Positions 43,222 through 51,844 of a stretch of DNA of 64,000 nucleotides are shown piece after piece. Position numbers and translations under genes: made by a program. The notes beneath the pieces are model-generated. The model was not told where the DNA came from. It saw nothing but the letters and a program-made list of their open reading frames with translations, and did no database searches. This stretch comes from Candidatus Heimdallarchaeota archaeon (GTDB taxonomy: Archaea > Asgardarchaeota > Heimdallarchaeia > Hodarchaeales > Hodarchaeaceae): assembly GCA_020353515.1 (NCBI GenBank), contig CP070695.1, positions 1,999,814 through 2,063,813 of the forward strand, written 5' to 3'. Each line of letters begins with the position of its first letter. The first letter of the stretch is position 1.

Positions 43222-43977
43222 GTGTCAATTATCGTTATTGTTGGATTTCTTGCTTTGATAAGTTCCCTCCTCTTATTCTTATCAACTATTCTTACCTTTC
43301 CCCTTTTCAGAAAAGCCCGTGATGAAATCTTTCTTCATATGAATTTAGTTTTATTTCTATTTGCAACAACGCTCTTGATAACAGGTCTTTTTGCAATATT
43401 CTTACCCGAAATGTCCGAGGCGATTGAATATCTTAGTTTAATGAAACTCCATTATTTATTAAGAATAGTAATACTCTTCATGTTACTAACAACAGTGGAA
43501 TTTTCCTTTATTTACACTAATCTGTCCTCTAATCGCCTCTTTTTTCTTGAAAAATATATTCCATTAGTCCCCGCTTTATTTATCGGGTGGATCTGTGCTT
43601 CTGCAGTTACTGAAACTGATTTTCTAGACACTCTATCATTTTTCGGTCTTTATTTACTTACATTTCTGGTTGACCTGATGATAATCGTTCTTTTGATTCG
43701 ATTACGTAACGTTCGTGAAAAATTTATTGATCGGAAGCCTGAACGAGCCCTTTTAACCCATGTCATAACAATGCTGGTTGCATTTTTATTTTATCAATCA
43801 GGTGACTTAATTGGATTTATAGGGTTTATGATCTCTCAAGATTTATACATATTAGCTCTCCTCTCTCAGTTTATCTTAATGCCAGTCTTTAGTTTTCTTT
43901 TACTTCTACAAAGTCGTTCCATCTGGAAAATCTTAGATGAAATTAATTATTCATTATTACTGAATGAAATCAATTAG
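43222..43977 (+). CDS. Seven-helix membrane protein of unknown function
   Basis: A 251-residue protein almost wholly of seven membrane helices (about 4-26, 39-60, 74-95, 107-127, 134-156, 175-200, 206-227) with a short cytoplasmic tail SRSIWKILDEINYSLLL. The architecture resembles the 7TM modules found at the N-termini of histidine kinases and of the 7TM-longin protein at 36462, but here no output domain is attached. It could sense something through a partner protein. The start is GTG 43222. It is divergent from the ABC exporter. No enzyme motif is visible. Confidence 0.65.
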   Translation: MSIIVIVGFLALISSLLLFLSTILTFPLFRKARDEIFLHMNLVLFLFATTLLITGLFAIFLPEMSEAIEYLSLMKLHYLLRIVILFMLLTTVEFSFIYTNLSSNRLFFLEKYIPLVPALFIGWICASAVTETDFLDTLSFFGLYLLTFLVDLMIIVLLIRLRNVREKFIDRKPERALLTHVITMLVAFLFYQSGDLIGFIGFMISQDLYILALLSQFILMPVFSFLLLLQSRSIWKILDEINYSLLLNEIN

Positions 43978-44049
43978 GTTTTTAGTAGAATTTTCCTAAA
44001 GAAAAAGACTCTTATAAGATCAATCTTTTTTTGAGCTCAGGCGTTTTAG

Positions 44050-44235
44050 ATGACCAAGACTGCAGTCTTATCAGTGCGAATTCCCAATGAGGTGAGGGAG
44101 AAACTAGAACAATACGCTGAAATTTTGAGAATCAGACCCTCTGCTATTGCTGCGTTAGTTTTAGAAGATTGTATTGAGTATTGGGTCAAACAATACAGTG
44201 AAAATGCTTTGAAAAAAATTTGGGAGAATCTCTAA
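44050..44235 (+). CDS. Ribbon-helix-helix (CopG-like) DNA-binding protein
   Basis: A 61-residue protein. TAVLSVRIPNEVREKLEQYA gives the DNA-contacting strand and helix A of a ribbon-helix-helix, and RPSAIAALVLEDCIEYWV is helix B. Such proteins act as dimeric repressors, often autoregulatory or as antitoxins. No toxin-like gene adjoins it: the neighbours are a 7TM gene (72 bp upstream) and a convergent flavodoxin. Target unknown. Confidence 0.8.
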   Translation: MTKTAVLSVRIPNEVREKLEQYAEILRIRPSAIAALVLEDCIEYWVKQYSENALKKIWENL

Positions 44236-44271
44236 GAAATTATCTTCTATAACCCCTTATTCTTGATGCCT

Positions 44272-44835
44272 TCATTCTAATCTTCTCATGAAGGGATCTA
44301 GAAACGAATTGATTTGATCCCAATCACGATAATCTCTTCTTTCATTTAGGACTATGTTTGGATCCTCTTCTGCTGCCATCCTCAACATTCTTTTATTCAT
44401 CCACCCGAGATTACTAGTACTAGATAAATCGAATACTCCTCCAAATGCATCATAAAGCACATTTTCTCCTAGATTTAAACTATATTCTTTAAAGACATCT
44501 ACCAAATATTTTTTAATAACTGCTGGACGTTCATCGGGATTGGAAGCTTCTCCTGAACATACATAGATTCCAGTTAATATTTGATTCTCATTTATGGCTT
44601 TTACATTATTTTTCAAGAATTTTTTAGCTTCTTTCGTCCATCTTGCAATTCTAATTCCACTTCCTATTAATACCCCTGAATAATCTGTGATGTTTGGTTT
44701 TACCTTTTTCTTGGCTTTCAGGTTTACTAAATCAACTGTAAAACCATTTTCTTCTAAAATTTGTTTAAATTTGATTGAAACTTCTTCTGTATTACCAAAA
44801 CGTGTTCCATATACGATTAAAACTTTTTTTGACAT
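44272..44835 (-). CDS. Flavodoxin-domain protein (HemG-like)
   Basis: About 187 residues binding FMN. The phosphate loop is VLIVYGTRFGNTEEV (about 5-19), the second flavin loop GSGIRIARWTKEA (about 57-70) and the third TGIYVCSGEASNP. The form with long C-terminal part (FGGVFDLSSTSNLGWMNKR) resembles menaquinone-dependent protoporphyrinogen oxidase HemG and archaeal flavodoxin domains of similar size; heme synthesis cannot be inferred from that alone. ATG 44835 fits the fold; GTG 44847 adds four residues. It is divergent from the DUF4386-like gene around a palindromic TATA region. Confidence 0.8.
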   Translation of the reverse strand: MSKKVLIVYGTRFGNTEEVSIKFKQILEENGFTVDLVNLKAKKKVKPNITDYSGVLIGSGIRIARWTKEAKKFLKNNVKAINENQILTGIYVCSGEASNPDERPAVIKKYLVDVFKEYSLNLGENVLYDAFGGVFDLSSTSNLGWMNKRMLRMAAEEDPNIVLNERRDYRDWDQINSFLDPFMRRLE

Positions 44836-44907
44836 ATAATCTGACACCTTAGAGAGTATTTTTTGGTGGTGAATGAATGTAACAAAAATCTCTTGGGGAA
44901 AGGTTAA

Positions 44908-44930
44908 TACATTTTATTATATATAATGTA
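44908..44930. promoter_or_regulatory. Imperfect palindrome containing TATA between divergent genes
   Basis: TACATT at 44908-44913 mirrors AATGTA at 44925-44930, around an AT-only centre with TATATA. It lies between the flavodoxin gene (left) and the DUF4386-like gene (right). It may be a bidirectional promoter with an operator. An ATG inside it (44926) is therefore unlikely to be a start codon. Confidence 0.45.
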
Positions 44931-44982
44931 TCATCATAAGCTAATCCTGAAAGAACAGCAGGGAAAAAGGAGAAATCTATTG

Positions 44983-45603
44983 ATGACCGAAACTAGTTCC
45001 AGAAATGAAAGCCCAATGTGGAAGTACATCTATGCAATTGGGGGGATTGCATCATTAATAATAGCTGTAATATTCTTTACTGCCCTTATAGAACTAATGA
45101 CTGGTACATTTGAGTTCTTTCAAAATAATTTTGTAATCAGATTGATCAAACTGCATGCTGAATATAATGAGAGTGCAAATGAATTATTACAGGGAGTTAA
45201 CATCTTAGATCTGAGCATCCTAGTATTTGTTTGTCTTACAGTAATTGCTTTTTACCCGACTCTTAGAAATGTTAATGAAACATTAGCTATTATTGCTATA
45301 TGCCAACCATTCATAGGAATATTGCTTTTCCTAATAACTCAAGAGATCGGTCGTACCACCACATTTTCTACTGCTTTAACAATCTCCGCTATAATATTGT
45401 GGTACGATCGATCCGATACAAGTGCGTTTCTAGGAGTTATATCAGCAGGACTTATTTTAATCCCTGATATTAGCTTCATGTTCACTTATTCAGAAGTCTT
45501 GGCAATTATCATGAGTACTGGTTATTTATTATTTATTCCTTGGTGGTTTCTGAGTAGTTTGAAACTCTTCCAGCAAGCTAAGACAGCTCATCTCAGAAAG
45601 TGA
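44983..45603 (+). CDS. DUF4386-like integral membrane protein
   Basis: About 206 residues with six hydrophobic helices. MWKYIYAIGGIASLIIAVI at the start is the family-like opening; a long outer loop (EFFQNNFVIRLIKLHAEYN) lies between helices 1 and 2. AAGGAG stands about 11 bases before ATG 44983. An upstream ATG at 44926 sits inside the TATA region and is rejected. The Fpg/Nei gene starts 6 bp after its stop, so they form an operon. The protein at 46490 has the same opening (GGIAAL), and the two bracket the glycosylase. Confidence 0.65.
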   Translation: MTETSSRNESPMWKYIYAIGGIASLIIAVIFFTALIELMTGTFEFFQNNFVIRLIKLHAEYNESANELLQGVNILDLSILVFVCLTVIAFYPTLRNVNETLAIIAICQPFIGILLFLITQEIGRTTTFSTALTISAIILWYDRSDTSAFLGVISAGLILIPDISFMFTYSEVLAIIMSTGYLLFIPWWFLSSLKLFQQAKTAHLRK

Positions 45604-45609
45604 TTAATA

Positions 45610-46449
45610 ATGATAGAATTACCAGAAGCAATTGTATTATCTAAACAAATTAAAGATACATTAAAAGGAAAAGTTGTAAAATCGGCAATTAGAGGGCAGT
45701 ATCCCCACAAATTTGCCTTTACTGGGAAATTCTCAGATAAAGAGTTTTCGGAGCTCCTTAAAGGAAAAACAATAAAGAAGAGCTGGGCAAACGGAAATGT
45801 AATTCTGGTTCATTTAGATCCTGGTTATTTACTGAGTCTTGGGTGTGGAGGAGAACGAATACTTTATCACAAAAAAGAAAAAACCCTTCCTAAAAAGCAC
45901 CAGCTCTTAGTAGAATTCGACGATCAAACGTATCTAACAGTAACAATATCAGGATGGGGGGAAGTCAGATTACTCGAATCAAAAGATCTTGATAAACACC
46001 CTCATATATTTTTTGAAAGATTGGATCCACTTTCAGAAGAATTTACTCTCTCAGCATTTGAAGAATTAGTAAATAACCTTCCAGACAAGAAGAAATGCAG
46101 TGCGAAAAAATTTTACATTACAGATCCTGGACTAAGAGGAATAGGAAATGGGGTGATTCAGGATATATTCTTCTTATCTAAAATCCATCCGAAAAGAGAG
46201 ATGAAGTCATTGTCTAAGGAAGAACGAGAACTCCTGTATGAAACCACTCTTACTGAGCTCAGAAAGATGATTAATCTTGGTGGGAGAGATAGCGAAAAGG
46301 ATATTTTTAACAAACTTGGTGGATATAAGAGAATTTTACATAGCAAGACAGTAAATACTCCCTGTCCTCAATGTAAAACTATAATCAAAAAACAACAATA
46401 TCTTGGGGGGACTATCTACTTCTGTGTCTCATGTCAAAAGATGGATTAA
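45610..46449 (+). CDS. Fpg/Nei-family DNA glycosylase, MIELPEA subfamily
   Basis: A 279-residue base-excision repair enzyme. The start MIELPEAI replaces the usual MPELPE, so the N-terminal catalytic Pro is Ile while the following Glu remains. The helix-2-turn-helix segment is DPGLRGIGNGVIQDIFFLSK, with the conserved Asn in G-N-G. The C-terminal zinc finger is CPQCKTIIKKQQYLGGTIYF-CVSC with all four Cys. A MIELPEA subfamily is known from Firmicutes, so horizontal transfer is likely. Lyase chemistry by Pro cannot occur; activity may differ from Fpg. It forms an operon with the membrane protein before it. Confidence 0.85.
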   Translation: MIELPEAIVLSKQIKDTLKGKVVKSAIRGQYPHKFAFTGKFSDKEFSELLKGKTIKKSWANGNVILVHLDPGYLLSLGCGGERILYHKKEKTLPKKHQLLVEFDDQTYLTVTISGWGEVRLLESKDLDKHPHIFFERLDPLSEEFTLSAFEELVNNLPDKKKCSAKKFYITDPGLRGIGNGVIQDIFFLSKIHPKREMKSLSKEERELLYETTLTELRKMINLGGRDSEKDIFNKLGGYKRILHSKTVNTPCPQCKTIIKKQQYLGGTIYFCVSCQKMD

Positions 46450-46489
46450 AATTTGTTAGCTTAATCTTTATTATCAAAATCTCTTGAAA

Positions 46490-47338
46490 TTATAGAAATA
46501 TTAGTAGAAAAGGTATTAAAATATAAATAACAAATGCTGTTACGATTATTACACGGGGAAGCAGCCCCTTCTCCATTTTTACTGAATTAAATTCGTATAA
46601 TTTTCGAGAAATTAAAACGTACCAAATTAGTAAAGCGGGTGAGGCAATGAGGTATGGTAAAAAGGTCATTTGGGGAGCAATAATTAACAAGATAAAATGC
46701 CCCATTACAAATCCATTTGCTATGATTCCAGCATAAGCAGTTGGTTTGCTAAAGATACTACTCTGAAACATAACGATAGCAATAATTAATCCTGAAAGAG
46801 AAACTAAGAAGTGACTTAAATAAATCCCAGTGCCTTGATAAACGGATCCAGGGTTATGGATTGCAAGTAATGCTTCTCCAGCAGTTAAAATAGTCGCTTT
46901 CTGGCCAATTGAAGCAGCAGCATATTGATTACTGAGAGACAGTAGAGAGAATGCTTGATTAGACGCAAAGTAAACTGCTACTCCAATAAGACCTGAAATA
47001 AGAGCAATTGTCATGTAATCCTCATTTGTGCTTCTTAGAACATAATACAGAGTAATGAAAACCAAGCTTACAAGACAGTAATTAATGATGTCGAAGAAAT
47101 CAAGCAATGTGAGTCCAAGGAGTACATTATCCTGCAATAATGTGAACCATTCTTCTGCTGTTACTGGTGTCGGACTCGGCCCCCAATCAATAATTCCAAA
47201 CTCTCTATACATAACAAACTCTGAACCTATATTTTTTCTAAATAGTAAAGCTGCAATGAGAGCAGCTATCCCTCCTACAGTGTAAATACTCTTTTTGGTT
47301 TGTTCTTCATCTTTTATAGCCTGTTCCATCGTGATCAT
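46490..47338 (-). CDS. DUF4386-like integral membrane protein
   Basis: About 282 residues with seven or eight hydrophobic helices. SIYTVGGIAALIAALLF at the start and SALF-like helices (VFITLYYVLRSTNEDYMTIA) match DUF4386-like proteins, a group of multi-pass proteins with no known activity. A long extracellular loop with EFGIIDWGPSPTPVTAEEW follows helix 1. The ATG may be 47338 (MITMEQAI) or 47329. It converges with the Fpg gene and may be a diverged relative of the protein at 44983. Confidence 0.65.
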   Translation of the reverse strand: MITMEQAIKDEEQTKKSIYTVGGIAALIAALLFRKNIGSEFVMYREFGIIDWGPSPTPVTAEEWFTLLQDNVLLGLTLLDFFDIINYCLVSLVFITLYYVLRSTNEDYMTIALISGLIGVAVYFASNQAFSLLSLSNQYAAASIGQKATILTAGEALLAIHNPGSVYQGTGIYLSHFLVSLSGLIIAIVMFQSSIFSKPTAYAGIIANGFVMGHFILLIIAPQMTFLPYLIASPALLIWYVLISRKLYEFNSVKMEKGLLPRVIIVTAFVIYILIPFLLIFL

Positions 47339-47558
47339 ACATCCATTGTTGTAAAAAACTTCAAATAAATGATAGTTAAAATTTGTCTAGGTTTCTATTA
47401 TCCTTTTATCATCAAATCCATTCGATGAAGAGAATGAATCTTTGAACTTAACCCAATGCAAAAAAAGCTTGTAATTTTTGGCTGTATTTACTTCCCTCTC
47501 TTAAAACATTGAAAGAATTCCATTCTTCGGACCCAAATTTCCATTAAATAGACTTATT

Positions 47559-48512
47559 GTGAATAAAATGGAAATTGTCATTTATTATTCTTTAATTGCG
47601 AGCTTTGCATTTTCGTTAGGGACTATTCTTTCAAAAGTTGCTCTCTCTGAAATTAAAAATCGTGATGTAGCTTTATTCTATCAATTATTTGTCAACTTTC
47701 TTTTCATTGCTGTACTTTTTCTTGTTATTCAACTAATCACACCATTTCCTTTTAGTGATCTAACCTTCAATGATTATTTTATTTTGATCGGATCTGCCAT
47801 ATTTGTTTATATTGCATTATTGTTTAGCTACTTGGGGTTGGAACGAGGTAATGTATCCGTAGGGAAAGTTGTATCCTCCACAAGAGTTGGATTTAGTATA
47901 ATTTTTGCTTATGTTTTACTAGTCGAATTGTATAGCCTTGATATTTATTTAATAATTTTGTTTATGTTAATTGGTGTTATTTTTGTTTCTTGGCATCAAG
48001 AATTACAACTTAAAGATTTCATTACCTTAAAAGGGGGTGGAATTATCTGGTTTATTATAGCAGCCTTTTTTATGGCTTTATCAAATTATTTCTTAAGCTC
48101 GTTGCAGAATACAATCGCAATTCAAGTAATCATGTTATTTAGACTAAGTACCTTATTTCTGATTTCCATAATTCATACCTCTTGGCTAAGATTCTATAAT
48201 AGAGGGAATATGAATTTTAAGCTAAATCGAAGAACTCTTGGATACATTAGCATTTATGTGATATGCTATATTGTTGGGGATTTTTTCCTTATTACTGCTT
48301 TAGGTATATCATTGACAATTTCCGAGGCAGTTATGACTACTCAAGCTATCATCACTTTTCTTTTAATTCTAGTATTATCCCGAGTTAATTCATTAAAAGA
48401 ATTAATTGCAGAGCCATTAGATCAAAAAACCCTAGTGATCCGATTTACAGGTATAATAATTGCGGTTTTAGCTACTCTTTGGCTCATCTATTCTTTAAAT
48501 GGATTCCTGTAA
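47559..48512 (+). CDS. EamA/DMT-superfamily transporter
   Basis: A 317-residue protein with ten hydrophobic helices in two EamA halves (about 5-140 and 155-310). Marks are FAFSLGTILSKVALSEIKN in TM1-2 and LGLERGNVSVGKVVSSTRV, a form of the conserved helix 3-4 region of the drug/metabolite superfamily; the second half repeats it (LGISLTISEAVMTTQAII). Substrates in this family range from amino acids to nucleotide sugars. ATG 47559 has no clear ribosome site. A T6 tract follows the stop. Confidence 0.8.
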   Translation: MNKMEIVIYYSLIASFAFSLGTILSKVALSEIKNRDVALFYQLFVNFLFIAVLFLVIQLITPFPFSDLTFNDYFILIGSAIFVYIALLFSYLGLERGNVSVGKVVSSTRVGFSIIFAYVLLVELYSLDIYLIILFMLIGVIFVSWHQELQLKDFITLKGGGIIWFIIAAFFMALSNYFLSSLQNTIAIQVIMLFRLSTLFLISIIHTSWLRFYNRGNMNFKLNRRTLGYISIYVICYIVGDFFLITALGISLTISEAVMTTQAIITFLLILVLSRVNSLKELIAEPLDQKTLVIRFTGIIIAVLATLWLIYSLNGFL

Positions 48513-48536
48513 ATGGGATTAATCATTCTAATCCTA

Positions 48537-48542
48537 TTTTTT
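48537..48542 (+). terminator. T6 tract after EamA gene
   Basis: Six T lie 25 bp after the stop of the transporter, in a position fitting an archaeal terminator. Weak on its own. Confidence 0.25.
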
Positions 48543-48704
48543 CAAACTTTTTATGTATAAAATATTGTCTCAATTCGAAAACGAAAAAAAAGGTCAGATT
48601 AATTTCAGGGGACTTTGAAGTTCTTCTATGGGAACCTTTAAGTAGTTTTAATCTAGATTAATCATAAATTGAGTTTTTATAAAGCATAGAAGGACGGTTG
48701 GGTA

Positions 48705-48974
48705 ATGTATGGCGAAGATCCTGAATCTCGATTAATTAAAGCTGAAGCAATTCTCCTAGAAACGTTATCCAAGCTTGTATGGATTGTCTCAATTCTTTAT
48801 GGAGCCGAGCTAATCATAGCAGTCTTTGATAAAAGTTTTGATCTTTGGAATAGAGGGGATTACAACGCAATTATACTTGCTCTTATTGCATTAGCAGTCA
48901 TTTTCAAAGTTCTCGGACTGGTAGACAAACATATGATGGAATATTGGAAGCGGCAGGACGTAAAAAAGAGGTAA
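48705..48974 (+). CDS. Small two-helix membrane protein
   Basis: An 89-residue protein. A charged N-terminus (YGEDPESRLIKAEAILLE) leads to two helices (about 24-43 and 56-76) and a basic tail (MEYWKRQDVKKR). No family is recognised. A TATA-like TTTTTATAAAG lies about 25 bp upstream of ATG 48705, and AAGGA is near it, so a very short leader is expected. It converges with the beta-helix gene, 14 bp away. Confidence 0.55.
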   Translation: MYGEDPESRLIKAEAILLETLSKLVWIVSILYGAELIIAVFDKSFDLWNRGDYNAIILALIALAVIFKVLGLVDKHMMEYWKRQDVKKR

Positions 48975-48987
48975 TTCATACTTTCTT

Positions 48988-50466
48988 TTATACTGGTGGT
49001 TCACTTAACGGATAGATATCTATAGCGTTTGCTGTTCCCGCGATAGCATATGAACCAGTCCCATTCCAATCCGACCAATAATTTCCCTGTGCTAAATCTG
49101 AATCATACCAATAATTGGATGTTCCATTATCAGATGCTTGTGAGGTTCCGTCGAAATTATTATTTATGAAAGAATTAAGACAGATCAGATTGGATTCACC
49201 ACTCATCCAACCATCAAAATAGATTCCATACCAAGAATTATTTTCAATACGATTGTATTTTATTTGACAATTCGAAGAACTCATTAAAAAAATACTTGCA
49301 GACCATAAAGACGTTGTATTAACACATAAATTGTTTGATATTGTGACAAAATCTGAATTATCGTTAGTGATACAAGAATACTGGTTTTTTTCAAATTTAT
49401 TAGATGAAATAATTACATAATCTGATTTAACACAATAAATTGCGTGTTCACACGCCTCTATTGTATTATTTATAATAATTGATGAGGCAGAATGTATCAA
49501 GTCTATACCAATCCATGATTGTTTTAATATTGTGTTGTTTGAAACCATAGTTTCTTTTGAGTCTCTAATTACAATACCCCCCTCTTCCCCACCATTGGAG
49601 CATATATTGTTTGATATTTTAACATAGTCTGAATTAGTAATATTGATGGAAGTATCATCATTGTTTTCACATCTATTATAGGTAATATTTGCATAATCTG
49701 ATTCATTACAGTCAATTGCGTCTCTACATGCTTCTAGTGTATTATTAGTAATAAGAGATGAATCAGAATTACGCAAGGATATACCAGTGGATATAGCAAT
49801 ATCCTTTTCCAAGATGGTATTATTTGAAACAAAACTTGCTTTAGAATTTACAATACGAATTCCTACTCCACCTGTATCTGAGATAAAATTGTTAGAAATA
49901 TTGACTCCAGGGGATGAATGGATCGTGATTCCAGCTCTAGGCCAATCACCATCGATTAATGTGTTTCCCCGAATATTTGCAGTTCCAGGGGCGACGTTTT
50001 CAATATGAATCCCTTTGTGATTTATTTCTATTGTACAATTTGTTATCACAAAGTGTTTAGTAGTGTCTTCAATGGAAAAACCAATTAGTTCCTCTGTTAA
50101 ATAGTAATTAGAAAGGATATAAGGGTCAGCTTTAGTTCCTGTTCCAGAAGAGCTATACTTAAGAAAATCTGTATCTGAATAGATTTCAATGCCCGATCCA
50201 TACGGTGGGTCGAAGAGAGGCCTTAAGAAGGTTGAACTTGCTATAATGAAAAACATAAAGACTATTCCTATTGTTACAATACTCCCTATAATAATTAATG
50301 ATGGACGATAAGAAGGTGAGGGTTTTCTCACACCCTTCTCTTGTGATATATGATGAGTAGATGGTTGTTTTTGCATTGATTTTGTTAAATCGGCTCCACA
50401 ATGATTGCAGAATCTTCCTTTTGCAGTCGTTCTTAATTCGTTACCACAATAAGGACATTGAAACAT
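48988..50466 (-). CDS. Zinc-ribbon/TM/right-handed beta-helix surface protein (copy 1)
   Basis: A 492-residue protein. The N-terminal zinc ribbon is C4-x2-C7...C20-x2-C23 (CPYCGNEL, FCNHCG). A basic/proline stretch leads to one membrane helix (about 55-78), and the rest is a right-handed beta-helix of NosD/PbH1 repeats with Asn ladders (SNNTILEK, SDYVKISNNICSN, SDFVTISNNLCVN). The C-terminus is GNYWSDWNGTGSYAIAG then DIYPLSEPPV. The ribbon should be inside the cell and the helix outside. GGAGGTG lies 5 bases before ATG 50466. The paralogue at 50512 is 45 bp upstream. The ligand is unknown; NosD copper insertion is not implied. Confidence 0.8.
   Translation of the reverse strand: MFQCPYCGNELRTTAKGRFCNHCGADLTKSMQKQPSTHHISQEKGVRKPSPSYRPSLIIIGSIVTIGIVFMFFIIASSTFLRPLFDPPYGSGIEIYSDTDFLKYSSSGTGTKADPYILSNYYLTEELIGFSIEDTTKHFVITNCTIEINHKGIHIENVAPGTANIRGNTLIDGDWPRAGITIHSSPGVNISNNFISDTGGVGIRIVNSKASFVSNNTILEKDIAISTGISLRNSDSSLITNNTLEACRDAIDCNESDYANITYNRCENNDDTSINITNSDYVKISNNICSNGGEEGGIVIRDSKETMVSNNTILKQSWIGIDLIHSASSIIINNTIEACEHAIYCVKSDYVIISSNKFEKNQYSCITNDNSDFVTISNNLCVNTTSLWSASIFLMSSSNCQIKYNRIENNSWYGIYFDGWMSGESNLICLNSFINNNFDGTSQASDNGTSNYWYDSDLAQGNYWSDWNGTGSYAIAGTANAIDIYPLSEPPV
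48999..49175. repeat. Direct repeat unit 1 at 3' ends of beta-helix genes
   Basis: The last ~175 bp of this gene are nearly identical to the last ~175 bp of the upstream paralogue (50522-50700), including TGAACCAGTCCCATTCCA and CCGACCAATAATTTCCCTGT. The rest of the genes has diverged more. This is the trace of a tandem duplication, possibly kept alike by gene conversion. Confidence 0.6.
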
Positions 50467-50511
50467 TTCAACACCTCCCTTAGAAAGAAGATTTTCTAGT
50501 TTAAAACTATT

Positions 50512-51801
50512 TTATACTGGTGGCTCACTTAAGGGATAGATATCTACAGCATTTGCAGTTCCTGCAATAGAATATGAACCAGTCCCATTCCAGTCCGACC
50601 AATAATTTCCCTGTGCTAAATCTGGATAATACCACAAATTGGATGTTCCGTTATCAGATGCTTGTGAGGTTCCATCGAAATTATTATTTATGAACGAGTT
50701 GAGAAAAATGGTATTGGATTGCCCCTCTATCCAACCACCAGTAATGACGACTCCATATTCTGAATTGTCCTCAAAACGATTGTAATAAATCTGACAATCG
50801 GAGGTAGAAGAAGCATAAATTCCTTGATAGGAATCTATGATTGTACAATTTTTGACAGTACAATTACTACTTACGTCTAAAGTGATACCAGAACTAAACC
50901 AAGAGGCCCATGAATACGAGGTATTAAAGCAGTAATTATTCGATATTTGTACGAAATCTGAGTGGATTATGTTAATAGCTGTATAATAATTATTTTTACA
51001 GTTATTTCCTGTTATATTTGTGAAATTCGAATCAATACATGATATTGCTTCATCACAAGCTTTCAATGTATTATTATGTATAACTATTGAATCCGAATAT
51101 TCTACAAATATACCTATGTACTGTTTCGAGATCTTGTTGTTTGCTATAAAACATTCTTCTGATCCTTCAATTAGAATCCCCTCACTCCCAGCATTAAAAA
51201 TAATATTGTTAGAGACATTAACTCCTGGAGATGAATAGATTGTGATTCCAGCATGGGGACCTGTTTCCCAAACCCAGCAATTTTGACGGAATATCGTGTT
51301 ACCCCAAATATTTGCAGTTCCAGGCGCAACATTTTCAAGATGAATTCCCTCATAACACATATCTATTGTACAATCAGTAATTATAAAGTGTTTAGTCGTG
51401 TTTTGAATAGTAAAACCAATGAATTCGTCAATGAGATAGTAATTAGAAAGGATGTAGGGATCTTCTAAAGTTCCCTTTCCAGATGAACTATATTCAAGAA
51501 AATCAGTATCAGAATAAATCTCAATACCTGACCCAAGCGGTGGTCCGAAGAGAGAACTTAAAAAGTATGAACCTACAAATATGATAGATATAAAAACTAC
51601 TCCAATTATTACAATACTCCCTACAATGATCAACCAAGGACGATAAGAAGGTGAAAGTCTTGCTACGCCCCTTTTTTGCGTTATTGGTTGAGTTACTGGT
51701 GTCTGTATATGAACCGACTTTGTTAGATTAACTCCACAATTAGTACAGAATTTTGCTGTTTCAACTTCTAATTCATTACCGCAATGAGGACATTGAATCA
51801 T
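50512..51801 (-). CDS. Zinc-ribbon/TM/right-handed beta-helix surface protein (copy 2)
   Basis: About 429 residues with the same plan as the copy downstream: zinc ribbon MIQCPHCGNEL...FCTNCG, one membrane helix (about 57-80), and a beta-helix with PbH1 repeats (SSPGVNVSNNIIF, SDSIVIHNNTLKACDEAI, SDFVQISNNYCFN), ending DIYPLSEPPV. It is some 60 residues shorter, mainly by fewer repeats in the middle. The likely start is ATG 51801; AAGAGGTG lies just upstream, and a TTG precedes it. Both copies read in the same direction and could be one transcript. Function unknown; surface sugar or metal binding is possible. Confidence 0.8.
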   Translation of the reverse strand: MIQCPHCGNELEVETAKFCTNCGVNLTKSVHIQTPVTQPITQKRGVARLSPSYRPWLIIVGSIVIIGVVFISIIFVGSYFLSSLFGPPLGSGIEIYSDTDFLEYSSSGKGTLEDPYILSNYYLIDEFIGFTIQNTTKHFIITDCTIDMCYEGIHLENVAPGTANIWGNTIFRQNCWVWETGPHAGITIYSSPGVNVSNNIIFNAGSEGILIEGSEECFIANNKISKQYIGIFVEYSDSIVIHNNTLKACDEAISCIDSNFTNITGNNCKNNYYTAINIIHSDFVQISNNYCFNTSYSWASWFSSGITLDVSSNCTVKNCTIIDSYQGIYASSTSDCQIYYNRFEDNSEYGVVITGGWIEGQSNTIFLNSFINNNFDGTSQASDNGTSNLWYYPDLAQGNYWSDWNGTGSYSIAGTANAVDIYPLSEPPV

Positions 51802-51844
51802 CAAACACCTCTTTCAAAGTGAGTAAATTTTGAGAGCTTACTAT

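Noticed and set aside
44050..44235. RHH protein as antitoxin of a toxin-antitoxin pair
   Set aside because: No small toxin-like gene adjoins it on the same strand.
44926..44928. Upstream ATG as start of the DUF4386-like protein
   Set aside because: It lies inside the palindromic TATA region; ATG 44983 has a good AAGGAG and matches the membrane-protein start.
48479..48661. 60-codon open frame overlapping the end of the EamA gene
   Set aside because: It overlaps the carrier in another frame, has no ribosome site and contains the likely terminator tract.
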